DNA of 64,000 nucleotides from Paraburkholderia oxyphila NBRC 105797 (GTDB lineage Bacteria; Pseudomonadota; Gammaproteobacteria; Burkholderiales; Burkholderiaceae): NCBI RefSeq assembly GCF_000685075.1, contig NZ_BAYD01000039.1, positions 1 through 64,000 of the forward strand. The letters are read 5' to 3'. The stretch's first letter is position 1. Every line of letters starts with the position of its first letter. Below the pieces are notes generated by a model. It was not told where the DNA came from. It did not search any database and worked only from the letters and a program-made list of their open reading frames with translations. Of the stretch, positions 44,092-53,116 are shown piece by piece. The position numbers and the translations under genes were made by a program.

Positions 44092-46500
44092 ATGAGCATG
44101 ACCGAGCACCCTGAAGCACCGGTCGAGAGCGGTGGCGTCGGCGCCCGCGTGAGGCGTCGCGAGGACGAGCGCCATTTGCACGGCAAGGGGCGCTTCGTGG
44201 CGGACTACACGTTCCCCGACCTGCAGGAGGTGGCGTTTCTGCGCAGCCCGGTTGCGCATGCGCGTATCTTGCACATCGGCAAGCCGCAGCGTTACGCGGA
44301 TCAAATCATCGTGCGCGGGGATATGCAAGGCGCGGCGGACATCGTCGCCGATTCGAGCTTGCCGTCGTACAAGCCGTCCGCGCATCCGCCGCTCGCTGCG
44401 GAGAAGGTGCGATTCGTTGGCGAGCCTGTCGCGATGTGCTTTGCGAAAACGCGTGCACAAGCCGAGGATATTGCGGAAGAGGTCGAGCTGGATCTCGATG
44501 AACTGCCTGCGTTTGCCAACGCCTTCACGGCGCGTGAACGAACCGATGTGCGCGTGCATGAGCATTGGACCGACAATCTGTTCCTCGATCTGATCGCCGA
44601 CATCGACTTCGATGCGCGCGCGAAGGACGCACCGGTCGTCGTCAAGCAGAAGGTGGATCTCGCGCGTCAATGCATGGTGCCCATGGAGGGCAAAGCCGTG
44701 CTGGCGTACTGGGATCATCCGCAGTCGCAGCTCGTCGTGATCACGTCGACGCAAGTGCCGCACATGATACGCACGGTGCTTGCGCAGTGCCTCGGCATCG
44801 ATCATGCGCAGGTGCGCGTGATTTCGCCGGATGTGGGCGGCGCGTTCGGCTACAAGTGCGTGCTGCAGCAGGAGGAGCTGTGCATTGCGTGGCTGGCGCT
44901 GACGTTCAAGAAGCCCTTCCGCTTTATTGAAGACCGGCGCGAGCATCTGATCGCGGGCGCCAATACCCGGCAGCATCACTATGAGCTCACCGCCTATGCC
45001 GATAAAAGCGGCCGCCTGCTCGCGCTCGATGCCCAACTGCTGATCGACGGTGGCGCCTATTCGGCGTGGCCTTTCACCATTGGGCTGGAAACGGGGCAGG
45101 CGCTCGGCAATCTGCCGGGGCCGTACGACTTCAGAGGGTATCGATGCCGTACCCAATGCGCCGCGACGAACAAGCCGGGCTTTCTGCCGTATCGCGGCGT
45201 GGCGCGCACGGGCGTGTGCTTTGCCATCGAACTGACGATGGACGCGATCGCGCGTGCCGTTGGCCGCGAAGCGTGGGAAGTGCGCCACGACAACCTCGTG
45301 CGCGGCGCCGACATGCCGTACACGAACGTGGTCAAGAAGCACTACGACAGCGGCGACTTCCAGGAAAGCCTGAAGCGGGCGGTCGAGCAACTGGACGTCG
45401 ACAAATGGCGCCGGCGTCAGCAGGCCGGCGAGCCGGACGGGCGTTTGATCGGCATTGGCTTCGCGACCTTTACCGAGCAATCGGCGCACGGCACGTCCGT
45501 GTTCGCTTCGTGGGGCTTGCCCGTGGTGCCCGGCTACGACCTCGCGACGGTCCGCGTCACGGCGGATGGCGGCCTCGAGTTGCGTGCGGGCATTCATTCC
45601 CACGGACAGGGCATGGAAACGACGCTTGCGCAGATCGCCAATGAAGTGCTCGGCGTGCCCCTGCACAAGATCCGTCTCGTGCATGGCGATACTGCGCTTA
45701 CGCCTTATTCGACTGGAACCTACGCATCGCGCAGCATTGTCATGGCAGGCGGCGCGGTGGCGGCGACCTGCCGCGAGCTGATTCCGCGCATTGTCAGCAT
45801 CGGCGCGCATCTGCTGGGCGAGCCAGCCGATGCCGTGCGCTTCGAAGCCGGAGAAGTGATTGGCGCGAGTGGCCGCGTGCCGCTCGCCGATATCGCGGCC
45901 GCATGGTACCTGCGGCCCGAACGTTTGCCCGCAGGCGTCAATCTCGCGGGCCTGGAAGCTACCCAGGGATTCAAGCCCAAGGTTGATACCGGGGCCTTCA
46001 GTTATGCAACGCACGCGGCGGCTGTCGCTGTCGATGCGCGAACGGGCCATGTCGATATTCTCGAGTATGTGATCGTCGAGGATTGCGGCCGGATGATCAA
46101 CCCGATGGTGGTCGAAGGGCAAACCATCGGCGGCACGGCGCAGGGCATCGGCACGGCATTTTATGAAGAGACGCTGTACGACGATAATGCGCAGCCGCTG
46201 ACTTCCACGCTGGCGGACTACATGCTGCCGGGCCCGACCGAGTTACCGCCGCTCAAGATCATTCATATGGAAACGCCGTCGCCTTATACCGAGTTCGGTG
46301 CGAAGGGCGTGGGGGAAGGCGGGGCGATTGCGCCGCCGGCGGCGCTCTTCAATGCCGTCAATGACGCGTTGCATCCGCTTGGCGCCAGCGTCTCCGAAAC
46401 GCCCTTGACGCCGCGCCGGCTGCTCGCCGCGATTGCGGCCGCGAAGCACGCAAATGCAGCCGACGTCAAGCAGGATCTGACTGACGAGGTGGTGCAATGA
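44092..46500 (+). CDS. Molybdenum hydroxylase large subunit (candidate picolinate 6-dehydrogenase)
   Basis: An 802-residue Mo-pterin subunit of the xanthine dehydrogenase family. It has RREDERHLHGKGRFVADY, VGGAFGYKCVLQQEE and catalytic Glu742 in GAKGVGEGG. The loop that reads AYRGAGR in the other large subunit of this window (33727) here reads PYRGVARTG, so the substrate pocket differs. It overlaps the FAD-subunit gene by four bases (ATGA). In this operon, 6-hydroxylation of picolinate with water as oxygen source is the expected reaction (inference). Confidence 0.93.
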   Translation: MSMTEHPEAPVESGGVGARVRRREDERHLHGKGRFVADYTFPDLQEVAFLRSPVAHARILHIGKPQRYADQIIVRGDMQGAADIVADSSLPSYKPSAHPPLAAEKVRFVGEPVAMCFAKTRAQAEDIAEEVELDLDELPAFANAFTARERTDVRVHEHWTDNLFLDLIADIDFDARAKDAPVVVKQKVDLARQCMVPMEGKAVLAYWDHPQSQLVVITSTQVPHMIRTVLAQCLGIDHAQVRVISPDVGGAFGYKCVLQQEELCIAWLALTFKKPFRFIEDRREHLIAGANTRQHHYELTAYADKSGRLLALDAQLLIDGGAYSAWPFTIGLETGQALGNLPGPYDFRGYRCRTQCAATNKPGFLPYRGVARTGVCFAIELTMDAIARAVGREAWEVRHDNLVRGADMPYTNVVKKHYDSGDFQESLKRAVEQLDVDKWRRRQQAGEPDGRLIGIGFATFTEQSAHGTSVFASWGLPVVPGYDLATVRVTADGGLELRAGIHSHGQGMETTLAQIANEVLGVPLHKIRLVHGDTALTPYSTGTYASRSIVMAGGAVAATCRELIPRIVSIGAHLLGEPADAVRFEAGEVIGASGRVPLADIAAAWYLRPERLPAGVNLAGLEATQGFKPKVDTGAFSYATHAAAVAVDARTGHVDILEYVIVEDCGRMINPMVVEGQTIGGTAQGIGTAFYEETLYDDNAQPLTSTLADYMLPGPTELPPLKIIHMETPSPYTEFGAKGVGEGGAIAPPAALFNAVNDALHPLGASVSETPLTPRRLLAAIAAAKHANAADVKQDLTDEVVQ

Positions 46501-47336
46501 AGGCCGCCGCATTCGACTATGTGATGGCACAGACGCTGCCTGAGGCACTTGCGGCGCTAGGTGGACCAACGGCCGGCACCAAGCCCATTGCCGGGAGTCA
46601 GTCGATGGGCCCGATGCTGAATCTGCGGCTCGCGCGTCCTCGCCAGGTGATCGACGTTTCGCGCATTCCTGATTTACGTTCGGTGTCCGAAGCGGGGGAT
46701 GCGATCCGGGTCGGCGCGGCTGTTACGCACGCGGAGATCGAGGACGGGCGGCATCCCTTGTTGCGCCATCCCTACCTTCAGTTCGTGGCCGGAGGGATCG
46801 CGTATCGTGCGATCCGCAATCGCGGCACGATCGGAGGCAGTCTCGCGCATGCCGATCCCGCCGCCGACTGGCCGCTCGCCTTGTCGGCACTCGATGCACG
46901 GATCGAGCTGGTCAGGAGCGGCGGCACGCGCATCGTGCGTGCCGCGGACTTCATGCTGGGCGCGTTCACCACGCTGCTCGAAGAAGGCGAAATGATTTCT
47001 GCCGTGCTGTTGCCGAAGCTGGGTTCGTCGCTGCGATGGGGCTATTACAAGCTCTGCCGTAAAACCGGGGAATTCGCGCATGCGAGCGCCGCGGCCGCGT
47101 TCGATGCGCGCGCGGGCCTTGCACGCGTCGTGCTCGGCGCCCTGGATGGGCCGCCCGTTGCGCTGGACGATCTCGCGCAACACATCGCGCAACAGGGCGC
47201 GGACGCCGCGGCACCGGAAGCACTGGAAAACGCAGTGGCCCGCGCGATGCCCAATGCGGACGCAATCGATCGCGCGATGCATGCCGCGACGCTTGAACGC
47301 TGCTTGCAGCAGGCGTTCGGCGTATCTAACAGGTAG
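46497..47336 (+). CDS. Molybdenum hydroxylase FAD subunit
   Basis: A 279-residue FAD subunit. Motifs are AGSQSMGPMLNLRLARP near residue 32 and AIRNRGTIGGSLAHADPAAD near residue 103, both typical of the medium chain of CO dehydrogenase-type enzymes. The start overlaps the large subunit stop. The fused 2Fe-2S/CoxG gene follows after 12 bases. Subunit order large-FAD-FeS differs from the other hydroxylase in the window (FeS-large-FAD), so the two operons are not a recent duplication. Confidence 0.93.
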   Translation: MKAAAFDYVMAQTLPEALAALGGPTAGTKPIAGSQSMGPMLNLRLARPRQVIDVSRIPDLRSVSEAGDAIRVGAAVTHAEIEDGRHPLLRHPYLQFVAGGIAYRAIRNRGTIGGSLAHADPAADWPLALSALDARIELVRSGGTRIVRAADFMLGAFTTLLEEGEMISAVLLPKLGSSLRWGYYKLCRKTGEFAHASAAAAFDARAGLARVVLGALDGPPVALDDLAQHIAQQGADAAAPEALENAVARAMPNADAIDRAMHAATLERCLQQAFGVSNR

Positions 47337-47348
47337 ACGAGGGTTTTT

Positions 47349-48551
47349 ATGTCGGTAATCGAACTGACTGTCAACGACCTGCCCGTACGCAGCGAGATCG
47401 AGCCGCGCGTGCATCTGGGCGATTTTCTGCGTGACGAGCAGCATCTGACCGGTACGCATCTGGGCTGCGAGCATGGCGTCTGCGGCGCCTGCACCGTGCT
47501 GGTCGACGACCAGCCCGTACGCTCGTGCATCACGTTTGCCGTCGCATGCAACCGTCAGCAGGTACGCACGATCGAAGGATTCGGCGACGACGAGCTCATG
47601 GCGCGTCTGCGCCGTTCTTTTTCACAGCATCATGCGCTGCAATGCGGCTACTGCACGCCTGGCATGCTGATCACCGCGCGAGACATCGTGCAGCGCTATC
47701 CGGACGCCGACGAGGCCCGGATCCGCCTCGAATTGTCGGGCAATCTGTGCCGTTGCACGGGTTACATGGGCATTGTGGCGGCGATCAAGGCGGTGCTCGC
47801 CGACTTGAAGATCCATCCGCTCGCACAGGCGCCGGAAGCGGCGGCCGCTCCGGCCGCCCATGTCGCTCCGGCAGTACCTCAGAGCCACACCTTTGAGACT
47901 TTCACCGCCGCTCCCGCTGTGCCCGCTGCGCCATCGACTCCAGCGGCAATCACTACAGGATCGAGTGACCAGGCAAGCGCGCAGCGAAAAGGCTGGACCG
48001 CGATCGACGACAGTTTTGTCGTGCCGTTTCCGCTCGAGAAGGTGTGGGCTTTCATGGGCGATCTGCCCTCCGTTACAGCCTGTCTTCCCGGCGCCGAGCT
48101 GACGGAGCACGACGACGAAGCGGTGAAGGGGAAAATCGCGATCAAGTTCGGCCCGATGTCGGCTAATTTCGCGGGCGCGGCGCGTCTCGAACGTGACGAT
48201 GCCGCGCATCGTGCCGTCATGCGCGGGGCAGGGCAGGACAACATCAGCCGCTCCCGCGCGAATGGCGATGTCACGTATGCGTTGAGCCCCGAAGCCAGCG
48301 GCACCAGCACGCGCGTGGCCGTCACGCTCGAATACATGCTACAGGGACCCCTCGCGCAGTTCTCGCGTTCGGGGCTCGTCAAGGACTTTGTGCGGCGGAT
48401 GATCGCCGACTTTGGCTCACGCATTACGGCACAACTTGGCGGCAGCGACGCGCCGCAGGCGAGCCCGGCGTCCCAGAAGTTCAACATGGGCAGTCTGATC
48501 TGGAGTGTGGTCTGGGGCCGTATTGCGCGGCTGTTTGGCAAGCGGGGTTAG
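47349..48551 (+). CDS. Fused 2Fe-2S subunit and CoxG domain protein
   Basis: A 400-residue fusion. Residues 1-155 are a complete 2Fe-2S subunit with Cys40, 45, 48, 60 and Cys99, 102, 134, 136. Residues about 158-215 are an Ala/Pro-rich linker. Residues about 216-365 are a CoxG-type SRPBCC domain (WTAIDDSFVVPFPLEKVWAF, CLPGAELTE, FGPMSANFAGAARLE). The last 20 residues (SLIWSVVWGRIARLFGKRG) form a hydrophobic, basic tail likely to touch the membrane. Ordinary 2Fe-2S subunits are about 160 residues. The fusion implies direct coupling of the hydroxylase to a membrane acceptor (inference). Confidence 0.93.
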   Translation: MSVIELTVNDLPVRSEIEPRVHLGDFLRDEQHLTGTHLGCEHGVCGACTVLVDDQPVRSCITFAVACNRQQVRTIEGFGDDELMARLRRSFSQHHALQCGYCTPGMLITARDIVQRYPDADEARIRLELSGNLCRCTGYMGIVAAIKAVLADLKIHPLAQAPEAAAAPAAHVAPAVPQSHTFETFTAAPAVPAAPSTPAAITTGSSDQASAQRKGWTAIDDSFVVPFPLEKVWAFMGDLPSVTACLPGAELTEHDDEAVKGKIAIKFGPMSANFAGAARLERDDAAHRAVMRGAGQDNISRSRANGDVTYALSPEASGTSTRVAVTLEYMLQGPLAQFSRSGLVKDFVRRMIADFGSRITAQLGGSDAPQASPASQKFNMGSLIWSVVWGRIARLFGKRG

Positions 48552-48598
48552 CCGATAGCGCACACCGGGTTTACTCCCGGATTTCGCAAACCTATTTC

Positions 48599-48612
48599 GT
48601 CAGTACGCTGAT
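48599..48612. promoter_or_regulatory. Candidate PicR-type operator GTCAGTACGCTGAT
   Basis: TCAG-TACG-CTGA lies directly before the decarboxylase operon, ending 15 bases upstream of the ATG at 48628. It matches the element before the Rieske operon (40664). A weak five-base-pair hairpin (CCGGG/CCCGG, 48565-48580) just upstream may separate the two operons. Confidence 0.7.
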
Positions 48613-48627
48613 TATATGGAACGTGAC

Positions 48628-49593
48628 ATGACCCACCGGATTCGCAAGATCGCGCTGGAAGAACATTTTTCGGCGCCAGGATTCCAGAGCTACTCGAAGA
48701 GTTTCACGCAGCATATTGCGCCCGAGGTCTTGCGCGACCTTGCTGCGCGTCTAACTGACTTCAACGAACAGCGCCTCGATGAAATGGATCGCGCGGGCAT
48801 CGCCTATACGATCCTCTCGCAGACGGGGCCGAGCGTTCAGGGCGAACCCGATCCCGCGGTGGCGATTGCGCGTGCGAGAGAGAACAACGATTTCCTTGCC
48901 CGGCAGATTGCGCGCCATCCCGCGCGCTTCGGCGGATTCGCCACGTTGCCGATGCACAGCCCGGAGGCGGCGTCGGTAGAGTTGACGCGCGCCGTGCGTG
49001 AACTCGGCTTCAAGGGCGCGCTCGTCAACGGCCATACATTCGGCACGTATTACGACGACCCTGCCTACGACGCGTTCTGGGCGACGCTGCAGGAACTCGA
49101 CGTGCCGTTCTACCTGCACCCGGCAGACGCATGCGTGAACCCGCGCGTGCTCGACGGCCACCCGGAACTCACGGGGGCGACATGGGGCTGGGGCGTCGAA
49201 ACAGCAAGCCATGCGCTGCGTCTGTTATTCGGGGGCGTTTTCGACCGCTTCCCGAACGTGAAGCTGATTCTGGGCCACATGGGCGAAGGGCTGCCGTTCC
49301 TGCGCTGGCGCTTCGATAGCCGCTTTGCGGCCTACCCGTATGGCGTGGTGCTGGCGCGCGCGCCGTCGGCCTACATCGGCACCAATATCGTGATCACGAC
49401 GTCGGGTGTGTGCTCTGCGCCGGCGCTGCTCGGCGCGATCGGTGAGATGGGCCCGCAAGCCGTGTTGTTCTCCGTTGACTACCCGTACGAATCGACGGCG
49501 ATTGCAGCGGATTTCATCGAACAGGCGCCGCTCGACGAGGCGGTCCGCGAGCTCGTCTGCTATCGCAACGCAGAGCGCCTGTTCAGGCTTTGA
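48628..49593 (+). CDS. picC: Amidohydrolase-family decarboxylase (candidate 3,6-dihydroxypicolinate decarboxylase)
   Basis: A 321-residue protein of the amidohydrolase-2 (ACMSD) family close to gamma-resorcylate decarboxylases. Metal and catalytic positions are present: Glu11 and His13 (ALEEHF), His164 (YLHPAD), the LGHMGEGLPF segment, and Asp284 (FSVDYPYES). Known relatives remove a ring carboxylate next to a hydroxyl group. As first gene of the 2,5-dihydroxypyridine operon, conversion of 3,6-dihydroxypicolinate to 2,5-dihydroxypyridine is the best assignment, as for PicC. An ATG at 48616 is in frame but sits against the operator; GGAA favours 48628. Confidence 0.88.
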   Translation: MTHRIRKIALEEHFSAPGFQSYSKSFTQHIAPEVLRDLAARLTDFNEQRLDEMDRAGIAYTILSQTGPSVQGEPDPAVAIARARENNDFLARQIARHPARFGGFATLPMHSPEAASVELTRAVRELGFKGALVNGHTFGTYYDDPAYDAFWATLQELDVPFYLHPADACVNPRVLDGHPELTGATWGWGVETASHALRLLFGGVFDRFPNVKLILGHMGEGLPFLRWRFDSRFAAYPYGVVLARAPSAYIGTNIVITTSGVCSAPALLGAIGEMGPQAVLFSVDYPYESTAIAADFIEQAPLDEAVRELVCYRNAERLFRL

Positions 49594-49641
49594 CGCGCCG
49601 GTGCACGAGCCTTCTTTCTAACCTCACTGAAGCAGGTTGAT

Positions 49642-50394
49642 ATGTACAAGACTTTTCGGATTGGCCAGATCGTGCCGAGCTCGAATACGACGATGGAAAC
49701 GGAAATCCCGGCGATGCTGATGGCGCGCCAGTCCATTCGTCCCGAGCGGTTCACGTTCCATTCGAGCCGGATGCGCATGAAGAAAGTGGTCAAGGAAGAA
49801 CTCGCCGCGATGGATGCCGAGTCGGACCGCTGCGCCATGGAACTCAGCGATGCGCGCGTCGACGTGCTGGGCTACGCGTGTCTCGTTGCGATCATGGCCA
49901 TGGGGCACGGCTATCACCGCGTGTCGCAGGAGCGTCTGCGCGGGCGCACCGTAGAAAACGGCGGGGCCGCACCGGTCATCACCAGTGCGGGCGCGCTTGT
50001 CGATGCACTCAAGGTGATCGGCGCCCGGCGCATCGTGGTGGTCGCGCCGTACATGAAGCCGCTCACGGAGCTGGTGGTCGACTACATCCGCAACGAAGGC
50101 TACGAGGTGCTGGACTATCGCGCGCTCGAGATCCCGGACAACCTGGAGGTGGGGCGTCATGACCCGGGCCTGCTGCCGGGCATCGTGGCGCAGATGGACA
50201 CGCAACACGCCGACGCCATCGTTCTTTCGGCGTGTGTACAGATGCCGTCACTGCCTGCTGTTGCGAAGGTGGAGGCGATGACGGGCAAGCCGGTGATCAC
50301 CGCCTCGATCGCCACGACCTACGCGATGCTCAAGCAACTGGGGCTGGAAGCGGTGGTGCCGGGTGCGGGTGCGCTGCTTTCGGGCGCTTACTGA
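49642..50394 (+). CDS. nicE: Maleate cis-trans isomerase
   Basis: A 250-residue Asp/Glu racemase-superfamily enzyme matching maleate isomerase. The opening GQIVPSSNTTMETEIPAM is diagnostic. The two catalytic cysteines are Cys80 (YACLVAIMAMG) and Cys198 (SACVQMPSLPA). It converts maleate to fumarate, the last step of the maleamate pathway. It is the second gene of the operon, 48 bases after the decarboxylase. A paralogue at 58247-58999 shares the same N-terminus and both cysteines. Confidence 0.95.
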   Translation: MYKTFRIGQIVPSSNTTMETEIPAMLMARQSIRPERFTFHSSRMRMKKVVKEELAAMDAESDRCAMELSDARVDVLGYACLVAIMAMGHGYHRVSQERLRGRTVENGGAAPVITSAGALVDALKVIGARRIVVVAPYMKPLTELVVDYIRNEGYEVLDYRALEIPDNLEVGRHDPGLLPGIVAQMDTQHADAIVLSACVQMPSLPAVAKVEAMTGKPVITASIATTYAMLKQLGLEAVVPGAGALLSGAY

Positions 50395-50429
50395 ACACGC
50401 CATCGATTGATACCGGAGCGGAGAACCCT

Positions 50430-51284
50430 ATGAGCCTGCGTTCAACTTTCCTGTATGGCGGCAACGTTCATGCGAACGGGATCCGTCAACACTATCTGCG
50501 CTTCGGCGGGACAGAGGCCGGGCGAAGCGGGCGCGATCCCGTGATCATCGTGCCGGGCATCACCAGCCCCGCTGTGACATGGGGCTTCGTCGGCGAGCAC
50601 TTCGGCCAGGCGTTCGACACCTACGTGCTCGACGTGCGCGGGCGTGGCCTGTCGTCGTCCTCCAACGACCTCGATTACAGCCTCGATGCACAGGCGGCAG
50701 ACCTCATCGCCTTCGCGCAAGCGCTGAATCTGGAGCGCTATAGCGTGGCGGGTCATTCAATGGGCGGACGCATCGGCATGCGTGCGGCGCGCGCAAAGCC
50801 GGCTGGACTCGCGCGGCTGGCGATGATCGATCCCCCGGTGTCCGGGCCCGGGCGGCGCGCCTATCCGGCGCAGCTTCCCTGGTACATCGATTCGATCCGG
50901 CAAGCGAGCGGCGGCATGGACGCCGAGGCCATGCGCGCGTACTGCCCAACCTGGACCGACGAACAATTGAAACTGCGCGCCGAGTGGCTGCATACCTGCA
51001 ATGAGCGTGCGGTCCGTACCAGCTTCGAAGGCTTCCATACAGACGACGTGCACGCGGACCTCGCGCAGCTGGCCATTCCTCTGCTGCTGATCACGGCCGC
51101 CCGCGGCGACGTCGTTCGCGACGCGGACGTGGAAGCGATGCGCGCGCTCGCCCCGCAACTGCAGGACACGCGAGTGCCGGATGCCGGCCACATGATTCCG
51201 TGGGACAACGCGCCCGGATTCTATCGCGCATTCGGCGATTTTCTTGGCGTGGCGCTTCCGTCTTCGTCAGCCATTGTTTGCTGA
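50430..51284 (+). CDS. nicD: N-formylmaleamate deformylase
   Basis: A 284-residue alpha/beta hydrolase matching NicD. It shows VIIVPGITSPAVTWGFVGE, DVRGRGLSSSS, nucleophile Ser110 in GHSMGG, and His254 in DAGHMIPW. The reaction is N-formylmaleamate plus water to maleamate and formate. Identification as a deformylase among general hydrolases comes from position: it lies between maleate isomerase and the ring-cleaving dioxygenase. ATG 50430 follows GGAGCGGAG. Confidence 0.92.
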   Translation: MSLRSTFLYGGNVHANGIRQHYLRFGGTEAGRSGRDPVIIVPGITSPAVTWGFVGEHFGQAFDTYVLDVRGRGLSSSSNDLDYSLDAQAADLIAFAQALNLERYSVAGHSMGGRIGMRAARAKPAGLARLAMIDPPVSGPGRRAYPAQLPWYIDSIRQASGGMDAEAMRAYCPTWTDEQLKLRAEWLHTCNERAVRTSFEGFHTDDVHADLAQLAIPLLLITAARGDVVRDADVEAMRALAPQLQDTRVPDAGHMIPWDNAPGFYRAFGDFLGVALPSSSAIVC

Positions 51285-51306
51285 TTCACACAATCAAGGA
51301 GGCGAG

Positions 51307-52341
51307 ATGCCTGTTAGTGACTTCCAGATGGTCGAAGCGTGGACGAAGGTCCTCAAGCTATCGCGGCTCGAACCCCGGCAGAACGTCACGATTTTGACCA
51401 GCTCGGCCACACATCCGCAGACGCTCGCGACCGCGCTGATTGCAACCCAGTCGATGGGCGCGGTCGTGAACCGGCTCGATCTGCCGCCCGTCAATGGCGA
51501 GAAGGCCCTGAGCCGCGATTCGCTGGCTTATTTGGGCACGACGCCGCTGACCGGAAACCGGGCCGCCATTGCGGCGCTCAAGGAAAGCGACCTCGTGCTC
51601 GACCTGATGACGTTGCTGTTTTCGCCGGAGCAACTCGATATCCTGAAGACCGGAACGAAGATTCTGCTCGCCGTCGAGCCCCCCGAAGTGCTGACGCGGC
51701 TCGTGCCCACCGAGGCGGATCGCGAGCGCGTACTGGCCGCGCGAGCGCGCATTGCGCGGGCGAAAGAGATGCGCATCGTTTCCGGGGCAGGCACGGATTT
51801 TCGCTGCCCGCTCGGTGAATTCGAGCCGATCGCGGAATATGGTTATGTGGATGAGCCCGGACGGTGGGACCACTGGCCAAGCGGTTTCGCATTGACGTTC
51901 CCGAACGAGGGCGGCGCACACGGGCGTATCGTGATCGATCGCGGGGATATTCTGCTGCCGCAAAAGTGTTACGTGAACGCCCCGATCGCATTGACCGTCG
52001 AGCAGGGCTTCGCCACGCGCATCGAAGGCGCGATCGACGCGCAGTTACTGTCCGAATACATGGCCAGCTTCAACGATCCCGAGGCCTACGCGATCTCGCA
52101 TATTGGCTGGGGGCTGCAACCGCGTGCCCACTGGTCGACGCTCGGGCTCTACGACCGCGAGGCGACCATCGGGATGGATGCGCGTGCCTTCGAGGGCAAT
52201 TTTCTGTTCTCTCTCGGGCCCAACAACGAGGCCGGCGGAAAACGCACGACCACCTGCCACATCGACATTCCTCTGCGGCACTGCGACGTCTACCTCGACG
52301 GCGAGGCAGTCGTGCGCAATGGCGTGGTACTCGACCGATAG
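51307..52341 (+). CDS. nicX: 2,5-dihydroxypyridine 5,6-dioxygenase
   Basis: A 344-residue ring-cleaving dioxygenase of the NicX family. The iron ligands known for NicX, His265, His318 and Asp320, fall at exactly these positions here (ISHIGWG and CHIDIPL). The reaction opens 2,5-dihydroxypyridine with O2 to N-formylmaleamate. AAGGAGG before ATG 51307 fixes the start. It is the diagnostic gene of the locus, because 2,5-dihydroxypyridine is reached only from pyridine carboxylates or hydroxypyridines. PicD is the equivalent name in picolinate clusters. Confidence 0.96.
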   Translation: MPVSDFQMVEAWTKVLKLSRLEPRQNVTILTSSATHPQTLATALIATQSMGAVVNRLDLPPVNGEKALSRDSLAYLGTTPLTGNRAAIAALKESDLVLDLMTLLFSPEQLDILKTGTKILLAVEPPEVLTRLVPTEADRERVLAARARIARAKEMRIVSGAGTDFRCPLGEFEPIAEYGYVDEPGRWDHWPSGFALTFPNEGGAHGRIVIDRGDILLPQKCYVNAPIALTVEQGFATRIEGAIDAQLLSEYMASFNDPEAYAISHIGWGLQPRAHWSTLGLYDREATIGMDARAFEGNFLFSLGPNNEAGGKRTTTCHIDIPLRHCDVYLDGEAVVRNGVVLDR

Positions 52342-52350
52342 GAGCAACCT

Positions 52351-52974
52351 ATGCCCAGCGATATCGACACCTACCAGCGCCAAAGCTTCGGGACGCCATT
52401 ACAGCCGAAGGGGCAGGCAGGGCTGCTCATCATCGACTTCGTCAACGGCTTCGCCGATCCGGCCGTGTTTGGCGGCGGCAACATTGCGCAGGCGATTGCC
52501 AATACGGTGCCGCTCCTCGCGCATGCCCGAGAACAGGGCTGGCCGATCGCGCATACGCGCATCGTCTTTGCCGACGACGACTCGGACGAAAACATATTCA
52601 CACTGAAGGTTCCTGGCTTGCTCACGTTGAAGGAGCACGCACACAACAGCGCGATCGTGCCGCAATTGACGCCTCGCGAAGGGGAACTCGTGGTGCGAAA
52701 AACGGTGCCTTCGGCGTTCTTCGGGACCTCGTTGGCCGCGTGGCTCGCGCAGCGTGGCGTGCAAACGCTGGTGGTGGCGGGGGCGGTGACAAGCGGTTGC
52801 GTGCGCTCGAGCGTCGTGGATGCCATGCAGTATGGCTTTCGGCCTTTCGTGTTGTCGGATTGTGTCGGCGATCGCGCCATCGCGCCGCACGATGCCAATC
52901 TGTTCGATATGGCGCAGAAGTATGCTGCCGTGATGCCGTGCGACGAAGCGCTCGACATGCTCGCGGCGCGATAG
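52351..52974 (+). CDS. nicF: Maleamate amidohydrolase
   Basis: A 207-residue isochorismatase-family cysteine hydrolase. The catalytic triad is Asp29 (LIIDFVNGF), Lys117 (VRKTVPSAFFGT) and Cys150 (AVTSGCVRSS), matching NicF. The reaction is maleamate to maleate and ammonia. It begins nine bases after the dioxygenase stop and closes the decarboxylase operon. With NicX, NicD and NicE it completes the route from 2,5-dihydroxypyridine to fumarate. Confidence 0.95.
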   Translation: MPSDIDTYQRQSFGTPLQPKGQAGLLIIDFVNGFADPAVFGGGNIAQAIANTVPLLAHAREQGWPIAHTRIVFADDDSDENIFTLKVPGLLTLKEHAHNSAIVPQLTPREGELVVRKTVPSAFFGTSLAAWLAQRGVQTLVVAGAVTSGCVRSSVVDAMQYGFRPFVLSDCVGDRAIAPHDANLFDMAQKYAAVMPCDEALDMLAAR

Positions 52975-53064
52975 CAGGTAACAAGGAGCGGGCGCGTGAA
53001 ACGTCGCGCGTTCGCTCCAGTGTCATGTCGTGAGGCGATTTCCGGCGATATGGACTCGCCGCTA

Positions 53065-53084
53065 TTAATCAGTATAACTATTAA
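53065..53084. promoter_or_regulatory. Imperfect PicR-type element before the permease gene
   Basis: TTAATCAGTATAACTATTAA has one perfect half (ATCAGT) and symmetric TTAAT/ATTAA ends but a degenerate second half. It ends 32 bases before the MFS gene at 53117, in the most AT-rich stretch of the locus. It may be a weaker site for the same MarR regulator. Confidence 0.45.
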
Positions 53085-53116
53085 ATATAAGGCCATCGTG
53101 CCTGCATGGAGAGACA

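Noticed and set aside
42631..46122. Open minus-strand frame of 1163 codons opposite the Rieske and Mo hydroxylase genes
   Set aside because: The translation is rich in Arg, His and Gln with no recognisable domain, and it lies antisense to strongly supported enzymes; such long antisense frames are usual in GC-rich DNA.
48565..48580. Hairpin CCGGG-TTTACT-CCCGG as a terminator of the Rieske/hydroxylase operon
   Set aside because: Only five base pairs and a short ATTT tail; too weak to list as a terminator.
40699..52974. Reading the locus as a nicotinate (nic) degradation cluster
   Set aside because: The lower pathway fits, but there is no flavin 6-hydroxynicotinate 3-monooxygenase here, while a decarboxylase of the 3,6-dihydroxypicolinate type and a four-component Rieske system are present; picolinate fits better.
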